A DNA stretch of 35,429 nucleotides from an uncultured Oscillospiraceae bacterium (GTDB lineage: Bacteria > Bacillota > Clostridia > Oscillospirales > Ruminococcaceae), in the NCBI GenBank assembly GCA_947522735.1, contig CANNTZ010000019.1:1-35429 (forward strand), read 5' to 3'. Below are positions 22,416-30,055 of the stretch, one piece after another; position 1 is the stretch's first letter, and every line of letters begins with the position of its first letter. The position numbers and the translations under genes are program-made. A model generated the notes under the pieces. That model was not told the origin of the DNA. It searched no databases and saw only the letters and a list, made by a program, of their open reading frames with translations.

Positions 22416-24191
22416 TTATTTATATATGACTCCGTAATCGATGAGGCCGTTTTCGAGCTCAACGGTCTTGTCATACATCTGAGAGAGATAGTCGCCCTTG
22501 CCGGCGGCGTCGAGCCGGGAGAGCAGGCTCTTATAGATGGTCTGCGCTTCGTCCGCGCTGGAGGCGGTGACTATCTTGGAGAGGGTATTGCTCCAGATTT
22601 CCTCGAGGGAGTTTTGAAGAACGGCAAGATCGGAGCCCTTAGGGACTGTTACCATGGAGCTCAGGCCGCGAGCGTCGTACTCGGGGCAGTTGTCGAACCA
22701 GTAGCTGCGGCTCTCGCGGATCTCCTCGGGCAGCGCGTCGGGATCGAGGCTCTGCCAGTAGGTGGTGAGGACGTCATAGTTGCCGTCAAGCACAAGCCAG
22801 AAGTGGGCGTAGTCGTAGATGCCCAGCTTGCCGAGCGCCTCAAAGCCGGTTAAGGAGGCCTCAAGAGCCTCGCCGACCGGCATGGGATAGGGGCGTCCGG
22901 CGTCGTCGGTTTTAAGCTCCCAGTCCTTGCCGTACACGCCGTTGTTGACGGTGAGCTGGCCCTCCTCGGTTGCAAGATACTCAAGGAACTTGACGGCTCT
23001 GCCGGGATTCGAGCAGTCGGCGGTGATGGAGATCACGGGCAGGTTGGAGCCGCCGTTGAAGCCGATGGTTTTCCTCCAGGTCATATTGCCGTCGGAGGTT
23101 ATCGGATATACGTTGGAGAGCCTGGCGCCCTCAACGTTCTCGGCGAGCGCGCCGTTTGCGGAGGAATACTGCCACACGTTGTCGTTCATCGCGTAGAACA
23201 CCTTGCCTGCGCCGAGGGTGGAGATATAGTCGTCGGAGGTGACGAAGCACTCCGGGTTGATATAGCCATCGCGATAAAGCTCGTTGAAAAACATCAGCGT
23301 GTCGCGTCCGGCGTCGCTCTCGAACCAGTAGAGGCAGTTGCCGTTCGCCTTGTCATACCACACGGTGCCAAAGTCGCCGCCGCCGAACAAGCCGGACAGC
23401 GCCGGAGCTATGCTCAGATAGAGCGGGTAGACGACCTCAGGGTAGTTGTCCCTGTTTTCCATGAAGCGTGCGAGCACGTCCTTGAGCTGGCCGGTGGTGC
23501 GCACGGACTTGTAGTTTTCGCCGAGCTCCTCAAGGATATCGGTGCGGGCCATGATATAGCCGTTAAGAGAGCCGTAATCCGTGTAGCTCGGGGTGCACAG
23601 CCACGGCAGATACCACATTTTGCCGTCGTCCCATCTGGTGAGATACGGGGTGGCGTCTCCAAGAACCTTCCACATCAGCGGACAGTGCTCGTTGATGAGA
23701 TCCTCCATGCACATGATATACTCGCCCTCGATCATCTCCTTCATGGAAGCCGCGGTGCCCCACACGCGCGCGATGTAATCGGGGAGCTTTTCGCCGCCGG
23801 CGAGCATCAGGTTCAGGCGGGTGCCTTCGTTGTCGGGCGCAAACTCATATTTGAGCGAAACGCCGGTGCGCTCGGTGATGTATCGACGCACCTCTGCATC
23901 CTCCCAGCTCCACGGGTCGTTGGTCGGCTCGTTGTAATAGAGGGTGAATTCTATCGGCGTGGTGTCGTACATCCATTCCATGTTGTCGGGGGTTTCCTTT
24001 ATTATGGTTGGAATGCCGGAGGGAGCCGCCATAGGCCCGTCGTCCGGCTTGCTCGCGTCCTCGGCCCCGGATGCCTCGGCGCTGGATCCGGGCGCATCGG
24101 GCTTGCTCTGATTGTTCCCGGTCTGCGTGCAGCCTGCGAACATCGACAGAAGCATCACGAGCGCCAGAAGCAGTGTGATAAGCTTTTTCAT
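22416..24191 (-). CDS. Extracellular solute-binding lipoprotein (LipO-like, carbohydrate ABC transporter)
   Basis: A 591-residue binding protein. The signal peptide ends in a lipobox, SMFAGC, with lipid-modified Cys21, followed by a Ser/Ala/Glu-rich linker (about 22-60). The mature domain carries EFTLYYNEPTND, the family's N-terminal strand, and the LipO-type region RKTIGFNGGSNLPVISITADC. It is long for a family 1 binding protein but normal for LplBC partners. AAGGAGG precedes the ATG. It is the first gene of the operon, divergent from the AraC regulator that probably controls it. Confidence 0.92.
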   Translation of the reverse strand: MKKLITLLLALVMLLSMFAGCTQTGNNQSKPDAPGSSAEASGAEDASKPDDGPMAAPSGIPTIIKETPDNMEWMYDTTPIEFTLYYNEPTNDPWSWEDAEVRRYITERTGVSLKYEFAPDNEGTRLNLMLAGGEKLPDYIARVWGTAASMKEMIEGEYIMCMEDLINEHCPLMWKVLGDATPYLTRWDDGKMWYLPWLCTPSYTDYGSLNGYIMARTDILEELGENYKSVRTTGQLKDVLARFMENRDNYPEVVYPLYLSIAPALSGLFGGGDFGTVWYDKANGNCLYWFESDAGRDTLMFFNELYRDGYINPECFVTSDDYISTLGAGKVFYAMNDNVWQYSSANGALAENVEGARLSNVYPITSDGNMTWRKTIGFNGGSNLPVISITADCSNPGRAVKFLEYLATEEGQLTVNNGVYGKDWELKTDDAGRPYPMPVGEALEASLTGFEALGKLGIYDYAHFWLVLDGNYDVLTTYWQSLDPDALPEEIRESRSYWFDNCPEYDARGLSSMVTVPKGSDLAVLQNSLEEIWSNTLSKIVTASSADEAQTIYKSLLSRLDAAGKGDYLSQMYDKTVELENGLIDYGVIYK

Positions 24192-24563
24192 GTTGGGTTT
24201 GCCTCCTTGTCATGATTGATTATATTTTCCGGGGTGCCGGCGCCGCCCCTTACGGCCCGCCCCGCAAAATCATATTGAATACCCAAAAATTATCTTTTTA
24301 TCGACAAATCGTCAGAAAAAGAAGAAAAGGCGCACAACCTCTCAACCATCTTCTGGTATTTACAAACGAAAGGAAAATTAATAGCATAATAATAATTTGG
24401 CCTATTGCATTTTGTTTCAAAAGATGGTAATATATTTTTGCGATGAGTTGCTGTTGTTTTGGTGATTTTATTGTACATGTTTATTAAAACAGATACAACA
24501 CCGTCAGTTATCCTATAATACCTTTAAATTATCTTTTGATTTTGGAAAGGCGGAAATTTTACA
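24192..24563. promoter_or_regulatory. AraC/binding-protein divergent control region
   Basis: This 372-bp AT-rich region separates the divergent AraC and transporter genes. On the plus strand a -10 TATAAT (24514-24519) with only a weak -35 precedes the AraC gene. I could not define a convincing minus-strand promoter, which would fit an activator-dependent one. Two identical 12-bp repeats lie in it (listed separately). Confidence 0.5.
24287..24537 (+). repeat. Identical 12-bp direct repeats flanking the control region
   Basis: AAATTATCTTTT occurs at 24287-24298 and 24526-24537, on the same strand. The second copy sits over the expected start of the AraC transcript, the first about 95 bp upstream of the binding protein start codon. 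They are candidate AraC-regulator half sites; AT-richness means chance cannot be excluded. Confidence 0.45.
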
Positions 24564-25412
24564 GTGTATTGGCAAAAGGAGCTGGATTTTGGAGAATCGT
24601 TCAACAGTCGCGTGACCGGAGACACCTGTCTGGCGCATTACCATGAGGAGGTGGAGGTGGCGCTGTGCTTCTCCGGAAGCTATACGCTATTCATCGACGG
24701 CGTGGAATACGCGATGAACGCAGGAGACGTCTCGATAATTTCGAGCATGCTCGCGCATGAGATCGTGTGCCCGCACCTGCCGGAGCTCAAGCCGCAGATA
24801 GTCTACGTCATCGCCGGGCGCGGGCTGCTTGGGGATGATTTCTCGCCGCTTGAGGGCAGCGAATTTACAACCCCGGTGCTGCGAGGAAAAGACCCCGCCG
24901 CGGACGGGCTGAGGCGGCTGCTGACCGATATCTACGACGAGCTCACCTCGCGGCGGATGTGCGAAAAATGGATGATACAGGCAAGGACGCTGGAGATATT
25001 TGCGCTGCTCATGCGGCAGTTCCCCGCCGGGAGCGATTCCGACCGGCGTATACGCCGCCGTCAGCTCTCGGGGGAATACATGAGCGGCGTGTTCCGGCTC
25101 ATAAGGCACGAGTACATGCATGAGATAACCGTGGACGATGCGGCGGGTGCGGCGTGCCTCAGCAAGACCTACTTCTGCCGCGCATTCAAGGAGATGACCG
25201 GAAAGAGCTTCCACGAATATCTTGTCAACTACCGTATGGTTACCGCGACCAAGCTGCTTGTCAAGAACGAGCTGATGATAAACGAGGTCGCCGCGGCGGT
25301 AGGAATGCCGGTCGTCAAGACCTTCAACCGCTGCTTCAAGGCGTACACCGGCATGACCCCGCGCGAATACCGCAAAAAATACGCTGCCTTCTCCGACGAT
25401 CCCGGCAAATGA
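24564..25412 (+). CDS. AraC family transcriptional regulator
   Basis: A 282-residue regulator. The N-terminal cupin (HYHEEVEVALCFSG at 25-38 with the HxHxE metal/ligand pattern, then AMNAGDVSII) probably senses a sugar. The C-terminal AraC domain (about 175-275) has two helix-turn-helix motifs, ITVDDAAGAACLSKTYFCRA and INEVAAAVGMPVVKTFNRCF. The start is GTG with GAAAGGCGG upstream. It is divergent from the transporter-GH42 operon, its likely target. Confidence 0.92.
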   Translation: MYWQKELDFGESFNSRVTGDTCLAHYHEEVEVALCFSGSYTLFIDGVEYAMNAGDVSIISSMLAHEIVCPHLPELKPQIVYVIAGRGLLGDDFSPLEGSEFTTPVLRGKDPAADGLRRLLTDIYDELTSRRMCEKWMIQARTLEIFALLMRQFPAGSDSDRRIRRRQLSGEYMSGVFRLIRHEYMHEITVDDAAGAACLSKTYFCRAFKEMTGKSFHEYLVNYRMVTATKLLVKNELMINEVAAAVGMPVVKTFNRCFKAYTGMTPREYRKKYAAFSDDPGK

Positions 25413-25442
25413 TTGAAGCATAACGGCGGCAAAGAGGATGAT

Positions 25443-25527
25443 ATGATAGACTATACCGACGTCAACTGCACCGGCGGCGTCTGGCCGTTCCACCGGCTCG
25501 GCTTCGGCGGGGACGGTCTTTGCGCAC
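25443..25527 (+). pseudogene. Truncated amidohydrolase N-terminus
   Basis: An ATG with AAAGAGGATG upstream opens a frame reading MIDYTDVNCTGGVWPFHRL, which resembles the start of TIM-barrel amidohydrolases (pattern M-I-D-x-N ... G-x-WPFR-x-L). After about 29 codons it runs straight into the terminator hairpin and then lies antisense to the esterase gene with no stop of its own. It therefore looks like the surviving 5' end of a deleted gene that once followed the AraC gene. Confidence 0.5.
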
Positions 25528-25562
25528 AAAAACGCCTGAAGCACAAGGCTTCAGGCGTTTTT
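25528..25562. terminator. Bidirectional terminator
   Basis: AAAAACGCCTGAAGC (25528-25542) and GCTTCAGGCGTTTTT (25548-25562) form a perfect 15-bp stem with a 5-nt loop and T runs on both strands. It ends the AraC transcript and the kinase-membrane protein-esterase transcript, which converge here. Confidence 0.92.
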
Positions 25563-25574
25563 GCATATTGTATA

Positions 25575-26447
25575 TTATTCTGTGAAGCCCCTGAGTATCT
25601 CCGAGGCGACCCACGCGTTGGTCTGCGGGGTGAAGTGTACCGCGTCGCTGATATAGAGGTTATGCTCGCGGGTATCGGGGTCGTAGAAGGGTGCGCGGCG
25701 CGGGTCGAACACCGATATGTTGTCGTTCTCGCGCGCAAGCTTCTCAAACACCGTGTTGATATACTGCATACTGCGCCACGCCTCGCCGGAGGGATCCGTC
25801 TCCATCGCACGCTCGTAGAACGGCATATAGTGCAGCACGAGGGGGATTTTTGTCCCAAGCGCCGAATAAAAGCCGGCGAACATCCGAATATATATATCCT
25901 CTATCACGCACTCAAGCTGCTCGACGTGGGTGCAGGTGTCCTCCTCGCCGCCGCGCCAGTGCATCAGAAACTCCGGAGTCTTGCCAAGCTCGCGGAAGCT
26001 TGCGCCAACCAGCGCAAGGATGTTCAGCGCAAACGGATAAAGAGAGATATCGACGGTGCCGAGCGGCCCTGGCACAAGCCTTGGCGCGCGCTCCGGATAC
26101 CACATGTACTTTTCTGTCACGCCCTGCGCGCCGATGGCTATATGGATGATGTAGAGGTCAGGCAGCTCGCGGCCTGCGTCTATGGCGTCCTGCCACTGGC
26201 GGGCAAGGCAGTTTGCGACGGAATAGGTATCGTCCTGCGTTTCGGCAAGGTTCATCCCGGCGCTCAGATAGCCGCTCCAGTCAAGCCGGTGGTTGTCGTA
26301 GGACTGATTGAGCTCGCGGCTGAGTCCGAATACGTTTTTGAGCGGGACGGTTATCCTGTCCTCCTCCGTCATCGGCACGGCGTGCCCGACGGCGTTGGAC
26401 TGCCCGAACAGCATGAACACTACCGCCCTGTCTTTATTGTTTTTCAT
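25575..26447 (-). CDS. SGNH/SASA-like carbohydrate esterase
   Basis: A 290-residue cytoplasmic hydrolase. It begins with the SASA-type nucleophile block VFMLFGQSNAVGHA, has a central MHWRGGEED block equivalent to QGE(S/T), and ends with a catalytic-type DAVHFTPQTN (Asp and His). This is the compact carbohydrate acetylesterase form without accessory domains. ATG 26447 is preferred over GTG 26450 because AAAGGAG lies 7 nt before it. Its 5' end overlaps the preceding membrane protein gene by 14 bp, so it belongs to the kinase operon. The acylated sugar substrate is unknown. Confidence 0.85.
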   Translation of the reverse strand: MKNNKDRAVVFMLFGQSNAVGHAVPMTEEDRITVPLKNVFGLSRELNQSYDNHRLDWSGYLSAGMNLAETQDDTYSVANCLARQWQDAIDAGRELPDLYIIHIAIGAQGVTEKYMWYPERAPRLVPGPLGTVDISLYPFALNILALVGASFRELGKTPEFLMHWRGGEEDTCTHVEQLECVIEDIYIRMFAGFYSALGTKIPLVLHYMPFYERAMETDPSGEAWRSMQYINTVFEKLARENDNISVFDPRRAPFYDPDTREHNLYISDAVHFTPQTNAWVASEILRGFTE

Positions 26448-27198
26448 CACTGCTCTCCTTTGTTTTATTGTCGGCCTTCAGCGTCTTTTCGCGCCGCTTG
26501 ATGACAAAATAGCCTATCGTTGACATTATGAGCGCGCTGCCGGCGTCCACGATTATGTCGCCCATAGTGTCGGAGAGCGCCTCGCGTCCGATGAGCTGGG
26601 TGCCGTCCTCAAGCATGAATTTTTGCATGTTCACACCGAGTATTCCGTCTACCGCGAACTCAAATATCTCCCACAGCGTGCCTATCGCAACCGAAAAGCA
26701 AAACGCAAACACTGCCAGAAACAGCGGACTGAGCCTCATCCTGACGCGCTTGTTGCTGTTGAGCAGATCGGACACGAAGAAGCCGAGCGCGGCGGTCATG
26801 AAAGCGCTGAACGAGTGCAGTATCGTGTCCCAGAACGGGATGAGATAGAAAAAGCTGCGCACCTCGCCGAGATATATCGCCGCATACAGGAAGAGGATGA
26901 ACATTATCTCCATGAAATTAGGGATATCCACCTTGAGGCGGCGCGCTATGAAGGTCGGCAGCAGCATTGAAAGTATGCCCATAGCGCTTTGGAACATCAT
27001 CAGCGTGTAGTCGCTCCGAACCTTGACGCCCACTTCGTCCGGACCGACAGTGGTCGGAGCCATAATGAACCTCACAACGGTATATACGAGTGAGGCTACC
27101 ATCGTCGCCATGACAGACCAGAACAATATGCGCTTCACGCGCTCATCCCGGCTTGCAGACTTTATGCTCACGCGCTTTCGCGTGGCCTTTTCTGTCAC
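26434..27198 (-). CDS. Polytopic membrane protein, DUF2238/YjdF-like
   Basis: A 254-residue membrane protein with five or six transmembrane segments. Conserved-looking polar motifs lie within or between helices: FWDTILHSFSAFMTAALGF, GTLWEIFEFAVDG and SDTMGDIIVDAGSALI, which resemble the YjdF/DUF2238 family pattern (D..LH, WEI.E, D...D). Function is unknown. The N-terminus (MTEKATRKRVSIK) and C-terminus are charged and cytoplasmic. It overlaps the kinase stop by 4 bp (ATGA) and the esterase start by 14 bp, so it is translated as part of that operon. Confidence 0.75.
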   Translation of the reverse strand: MTEKATRKRVSIKSASRDERVKRILFWSVMATMVASLVYTVVRFIMAPTTVGPDEVGVKVRSDYTLMMFQSAMGILSMLLPTFIARRLKVDIPNFMEIMFILFLYAAIYLGEVRSFFYLIPFWDTILHSFSAFMTAALGFFVSDLLNSNKRVRMRLSPLFLAVFAFCFSVAIGTLWEIFEFAVDGILGVNMQKFMLEDGTQLIGREALSDTMGDIIVDAGSALIMSTIGYFVIKRREKTLKADNKTKESSDEKQ

Positions 27199-28730
27199 AG
27201 TCGTCTCATCTCCTTGTAGAGAAGCTGCAATCTCGGATATATTCGTCTATATATACGGTTGTAAAGCTCCTCGTATTCTCTGTGCTTTGCCGGATCCGGA
27301 GTAAAGACGTCGCGGTAATGAACCATTTTGGCAATGGCCTCGTCAAAGCTTTTGAACTCGCCGATGCCGGTGAACGCGGCTATCGCGCAGCCGAGCCCGG
27401 AGGTCTCGTGTGTCTGGACGCGCCGCACCGGTCTGCCGAACATGTCGGCGGTAAGCTGGCATATTATATCGCTGCGGGAGCCGCCGCCGGATACCGCAAG
27501 CTGCTTTACGTTTATTCCGGAGCGGCTCTCTATCGTTTTGAGGCCACGCATGAGGTCGAAGTTGACGCCTTCGACTATGGCGCGGTAGACATGCTTGCGT
27601 GTGTGATGGTCGGTAAAGCCGATCATCGAGCCGCGCGCCTCCGGCAGCTTCAGCTCCGCGCCCCAATAGGGCTGGAGTATCAGCCCGTCGGCTCCGGGCG
27701 GCGTATCGCGCAGCCAGTCGTTGAGGATATCCTCGACGGGTACCCCGGCGCTGCGCGCATTCTCGCGCTCATCGCGCGCAAATTCGTTTATGAACCAGTT
27801 GAGCATCCAGTAGCCGCGGTAGACCTGCACCTCGGGATTGTAGAGGTTCGGGACGACGGCGGGGTAGGCTGGCAGAAACTGCTGCGGCTCGACGTAGCGC
27901 TGCGTCACAAGCTGTATCGACGCGGCGGTGCCGAAGCTGATGCTCGCCTTGTCGGAGGAGATGCAGCCGGTGCCGAGCGTCTCGCAGCCCTTGTCCGAGC
28001 CTGAGGCGATGACCGGCGTGCCCTCCGGGATTAGCGTGCGTCTGGCGGCCCTTGCCGATATCGCGCCCAGCCTGCCGCACGGCTCCACCAGCCTCGGGAG
28101 CTTCTCCGGCTCGACTGCGAATATGGGATATTTTATGTTTGTCGTGTCCATCCAGCGGCGGGCCTTGAAGTCGAACGGAATGTGTCCCGCCTGGCTTGCC
28201 ACCGAGTCCACCGGGTTTTCGGTGAGAAGGTAAGTCATATACGCGGAGAACGGGAGGTACATGTATGTACGCTTCCAGTTCTCCGGCTCGTTTTCTCTGA
28301 TCCAGTTGGATTTGGTTATCCTGCGCTGCTGTACGACGAAGTCGCTCATGCCGACGAGCTGGAACGCCATCGTCGCGGCGGGCGAAAGCGGCTCGCGACA
28401 TTCCGCCTCGCGCTGGTCGTGCCACATAATTATAGGGCGCACCGGACGCAGCCTGCGGTCTACGCAGACGTAGGTGTCGCGGATCGCCGTCAGCGATACC
28501 ACTTTTATCCGGCTCCAATCGTCCGGACGGCGGCTGTGGAGGTTTACGCTCGCGCGGTACAGCGCCTCCTCGAACACTGCCGCGTCCTGCTCGGCATAGC
28601 CGAACTTATAGGAGATATACGGCGGATAATATTCCGTCACCATATCGATAATGTTGCCAGACCTGTCGAAAAGCAGCGCGCGCAGGCTCTGTGTTCCGCA
28701 GTCAAACGTAAGCGCCAGCGGAGAAGGCAT
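27195..28730 (-). CDS. FGGY family carbohydrate kinase
   Basis: A 511-residue ATP-dependent sugar kinase of the FGGY family (xylulokinase, ribulokinase, glycerol kinase relatives). The N-terminal phosphate loop is TFDCGTQSLRALLFD, a substrate-contact motif is MWHDQREAE, the catalytic-type Asp is in ASGSDKGCETLGTG, and the C-terminal ATPase motif is LAVSGGGSRSDIICQ. Length is normal. I chose ATG 28730 because it starts just before the conserved strand; TTG and GTG codons upstream are possible but lack a ribosome site as well. It is first in an operon with the membrane protein and esterase. The sugar cannot be named. Confidence 0.9.
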   Translation of the reverse strand: MPSPLALTFDCGTQSLRALLFDRSGNIIDMVTEYYPPYISYKFGYAEQDAAVFEEALYRASVNLHSRRPDDWSRIKVVSLTAIRDTYVCVDRRLRPVRPIIMWHDQREAECREPLSPAATMAFQLVGMSDFVVQQRRITKSNWIRENEPENWKRTYMYLPFSAYMTYLLTENPVDSVASQAGHIPFDFKARRWMDTTNIKYPIFAVEPEKLPRLVEPCGRLGAISARAARRTLIPEGTPVIASGSDKGCETLGTGCISSDKASISFGTAASIQLVTQRYVEPQQFLPAYPAVVPNLYNPEVQVYRGYWMLNWFINEFARDERENARSAGVPVEDILNDWLRDTPPGADGLILQPYWGAELKLPEARGSMIGFTDHHTRKHVYRAIVEGVNFDLMRGLKTIESRSGINVKQLAVSGGGSRSDIICQLTADMFGRPVRRVQTHETSGLGCAIAAFTGIGEFKSFDEAIAKMVHYRDVFTPDPAKHREYEELYNRIYRRIYPRLQLLYKEMRRL

Positions 28731-28765
28731 TATGATCACACCCACAATCAGCAATGAATAAATTT

Positions 28766-28795
28766 ATTATACATTCTTTTCCCCCTCCGCGTCAA
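28766..28795 (-). promoter_or_regulatory. Promoter of the kinase operon
   Basis: Minus strand: -35 TTGACG (28790-28795), 18-bp spacer, -10 TATAAT (28766-28771). The transcript would have only about 30 nt before the ATG and no clear Shine-Dalgarno sequence. Confidence 0.75.
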
Positions 28796-28949
28796 GGTTA
28801 TTTGTAGATTGTTTAGATTTAAAGTAATTTTTTGACGCGTGCGGACACAAAAAACGCAGGCCGAAGGCGAGCCGCGACCATGACAAGAGATGTGAGCCGC
28901 ACGTAGCGCCGGCGTCGCGGGTTGACGCGCCCAATGTTAGGGGGATAAT

Positions 28950-29331
28950 CTCCGGCAGCTAGGACTGCTTTTCGGTTATCGTCATCCTTCCCGGAAATGA
29001 GTGTGACGGCCTCCTGCTCGGCAGGAAGAACGAGTCTGCATGTGACGGTATAGTTTCCCGTATTTACGGGAGCCTGTTTCTCACCGTTATAGAGCATGCG
29101 ATCCACATAGCTCTTTCCGGCTTCAAGCTTGCCGGAAAGCTTTACGCTTGCCGCATGAGGGTTGCCGTCATATTCAAACGTGCAAAGAGCGTTTACAATG
29201 AGCCGGAGAAGATCGGCGGAGCCTACGGAATCGATCGGGTTACGTCGTTGTCCTCGACGTTGCTTCCGCCCTGCCGCACCGTCTGCTTTCCCGCCTGTAT
29301 AGTGCACGTTGATGTCCACGTTCTCCATATT
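28950..29331 (-). pseudogene. Remnant of an MBG-domain surface protein
   Basis: One minus-strand frame contains a recognisable MBG domain: CTFEYDGNPHAASVKLSG, then MLYNGEKQAPVNTGNYTVT, matching the pattern Y-DG-x-H ... YNG ... APVN-x-G-x-YT. Upstream the protein-like reading shifts frame (KQTVRQGGSNVEDNDVT in a different frame) and the downstream part runs into arginine-rich non-protein sequence. No start codon with a ribosome site, no signal peptide and no wall anchor are present. It is best read as the debris of a repetitive adhesin-like gene. Confidence 0.65.
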
Positions 29332-29340
29332 ATAACGGCA

Positions 29341-29366
29341 GGCGGCGAGGCACAGCCCTCGCCGCC
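29341..29366. other. GC-rich hairpin downstream of nth
   Basis: GGCGGCGAGG (29341-29350) and CCTCGCCGCC (29357-29366) form a perfect 10-bp stem with a 6-nt loop. It lies 39 bp after the nth stop. The minus strand has no T run after it; the plus strand has ATTTTT. It may end or protect the nth transcript. Confidence 0.55.
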
Positions 29367-29404
29367 AACATTTTTCGCGCTCCCGGCCATTGACAGGGAG
29401 AGCT

Positions 29405-30055
29405 CTATTTTTCCGCGCTCACGCACAGCCCCCGCAGCGGACACCCGTCGCATTTGGGCGAGCGCGCGGTGCAGACGTCGCGACCGAACAGCACCAGCCG
29501 GTGACAGAAGTCGTTGGATATTGCCGGATCGAGCAGCGCGCGAAGCTGTACTTCGCACTTGTGCGGATCCTTCGTCGTTGTCAGCCCCAGTCTGCCGCAG
29601 ATGCGGATGCAGTGGGTGTCGCAGACGACGGCGGGCTTGCCGTAGACGTCGCCGAGTATAAGGTTTGCCGTTTTGCGGCCGATGCCGGGCAGACGCAGCA
29701 GCTCGTCAAGCGTGTCCGGGACGCGCCCGCCAAACTCGTCGCGCAGCATTTTGCAGGCGGCGACGATATCGGCGGCCTTGGTGCGGAAAAAGCCGCAGGG
29801 ATAGATTATGCGCTCGATGTCCTCGACGTTAGCCTGTGCAAAGGCGTCGATGGTCGGATATTTTGCGAACAGCTCCGGCGTCACGGTGTTGACGCGCGCG
29901 TCGGTGCACTGCGCCGCAAGCCGCGTAGCTATCATCAGCTCGTGCGCAGCGGAATAGCTCAGCGAGCAGACGGCGTCGGGATAACGCTGCTCCAGCAGCT
30001 CGGTTGCCTGTGCGGCGACGGAGGTGAGGTCGCGTTCAAGGACGGCGGCGCTCAT
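29405..30055 (-). CDS. nth: Endonuclease III, DNA glycosylase/AP lyase
   Basis: A 216-residue base-excision repair enzyme removing oxidised pyrimidines. The helix-hairpin-helix LPGIGRKTANLILG contains catalytic Lys128; the catalytic Asp146 is in VVCDTHCIR; the [4Fe-4S] ligands are Cys195, Cys202, Cys205 and Cys211 with canonical C-x6-C-x2-C-x5-C spacing. ATG 30055 overlaps the aminopeptidase TGA (ATGA), fixing the start and indicating coupling to that gene. Confidence 0.97.
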   Translation of the reverse strand: MSAAVLERDLTSVAAQATELLEQRYPDAVCSLSYSAAHELMIATRLAAQCTDARVNTVTPELFAKYPTIDAFAQANVEDIERIIYPCGFFRTKAADIVAACKMLRDEFGGRVPDTLDELLRLPGIGRKTANLILGDVYGKPAVVCDTHCIRICGRLGLTTTKDPHKCEVQLRALLDPAISNDFCHRLVLFGRDVCTARSPKCDGCPLRGLCVSAEK

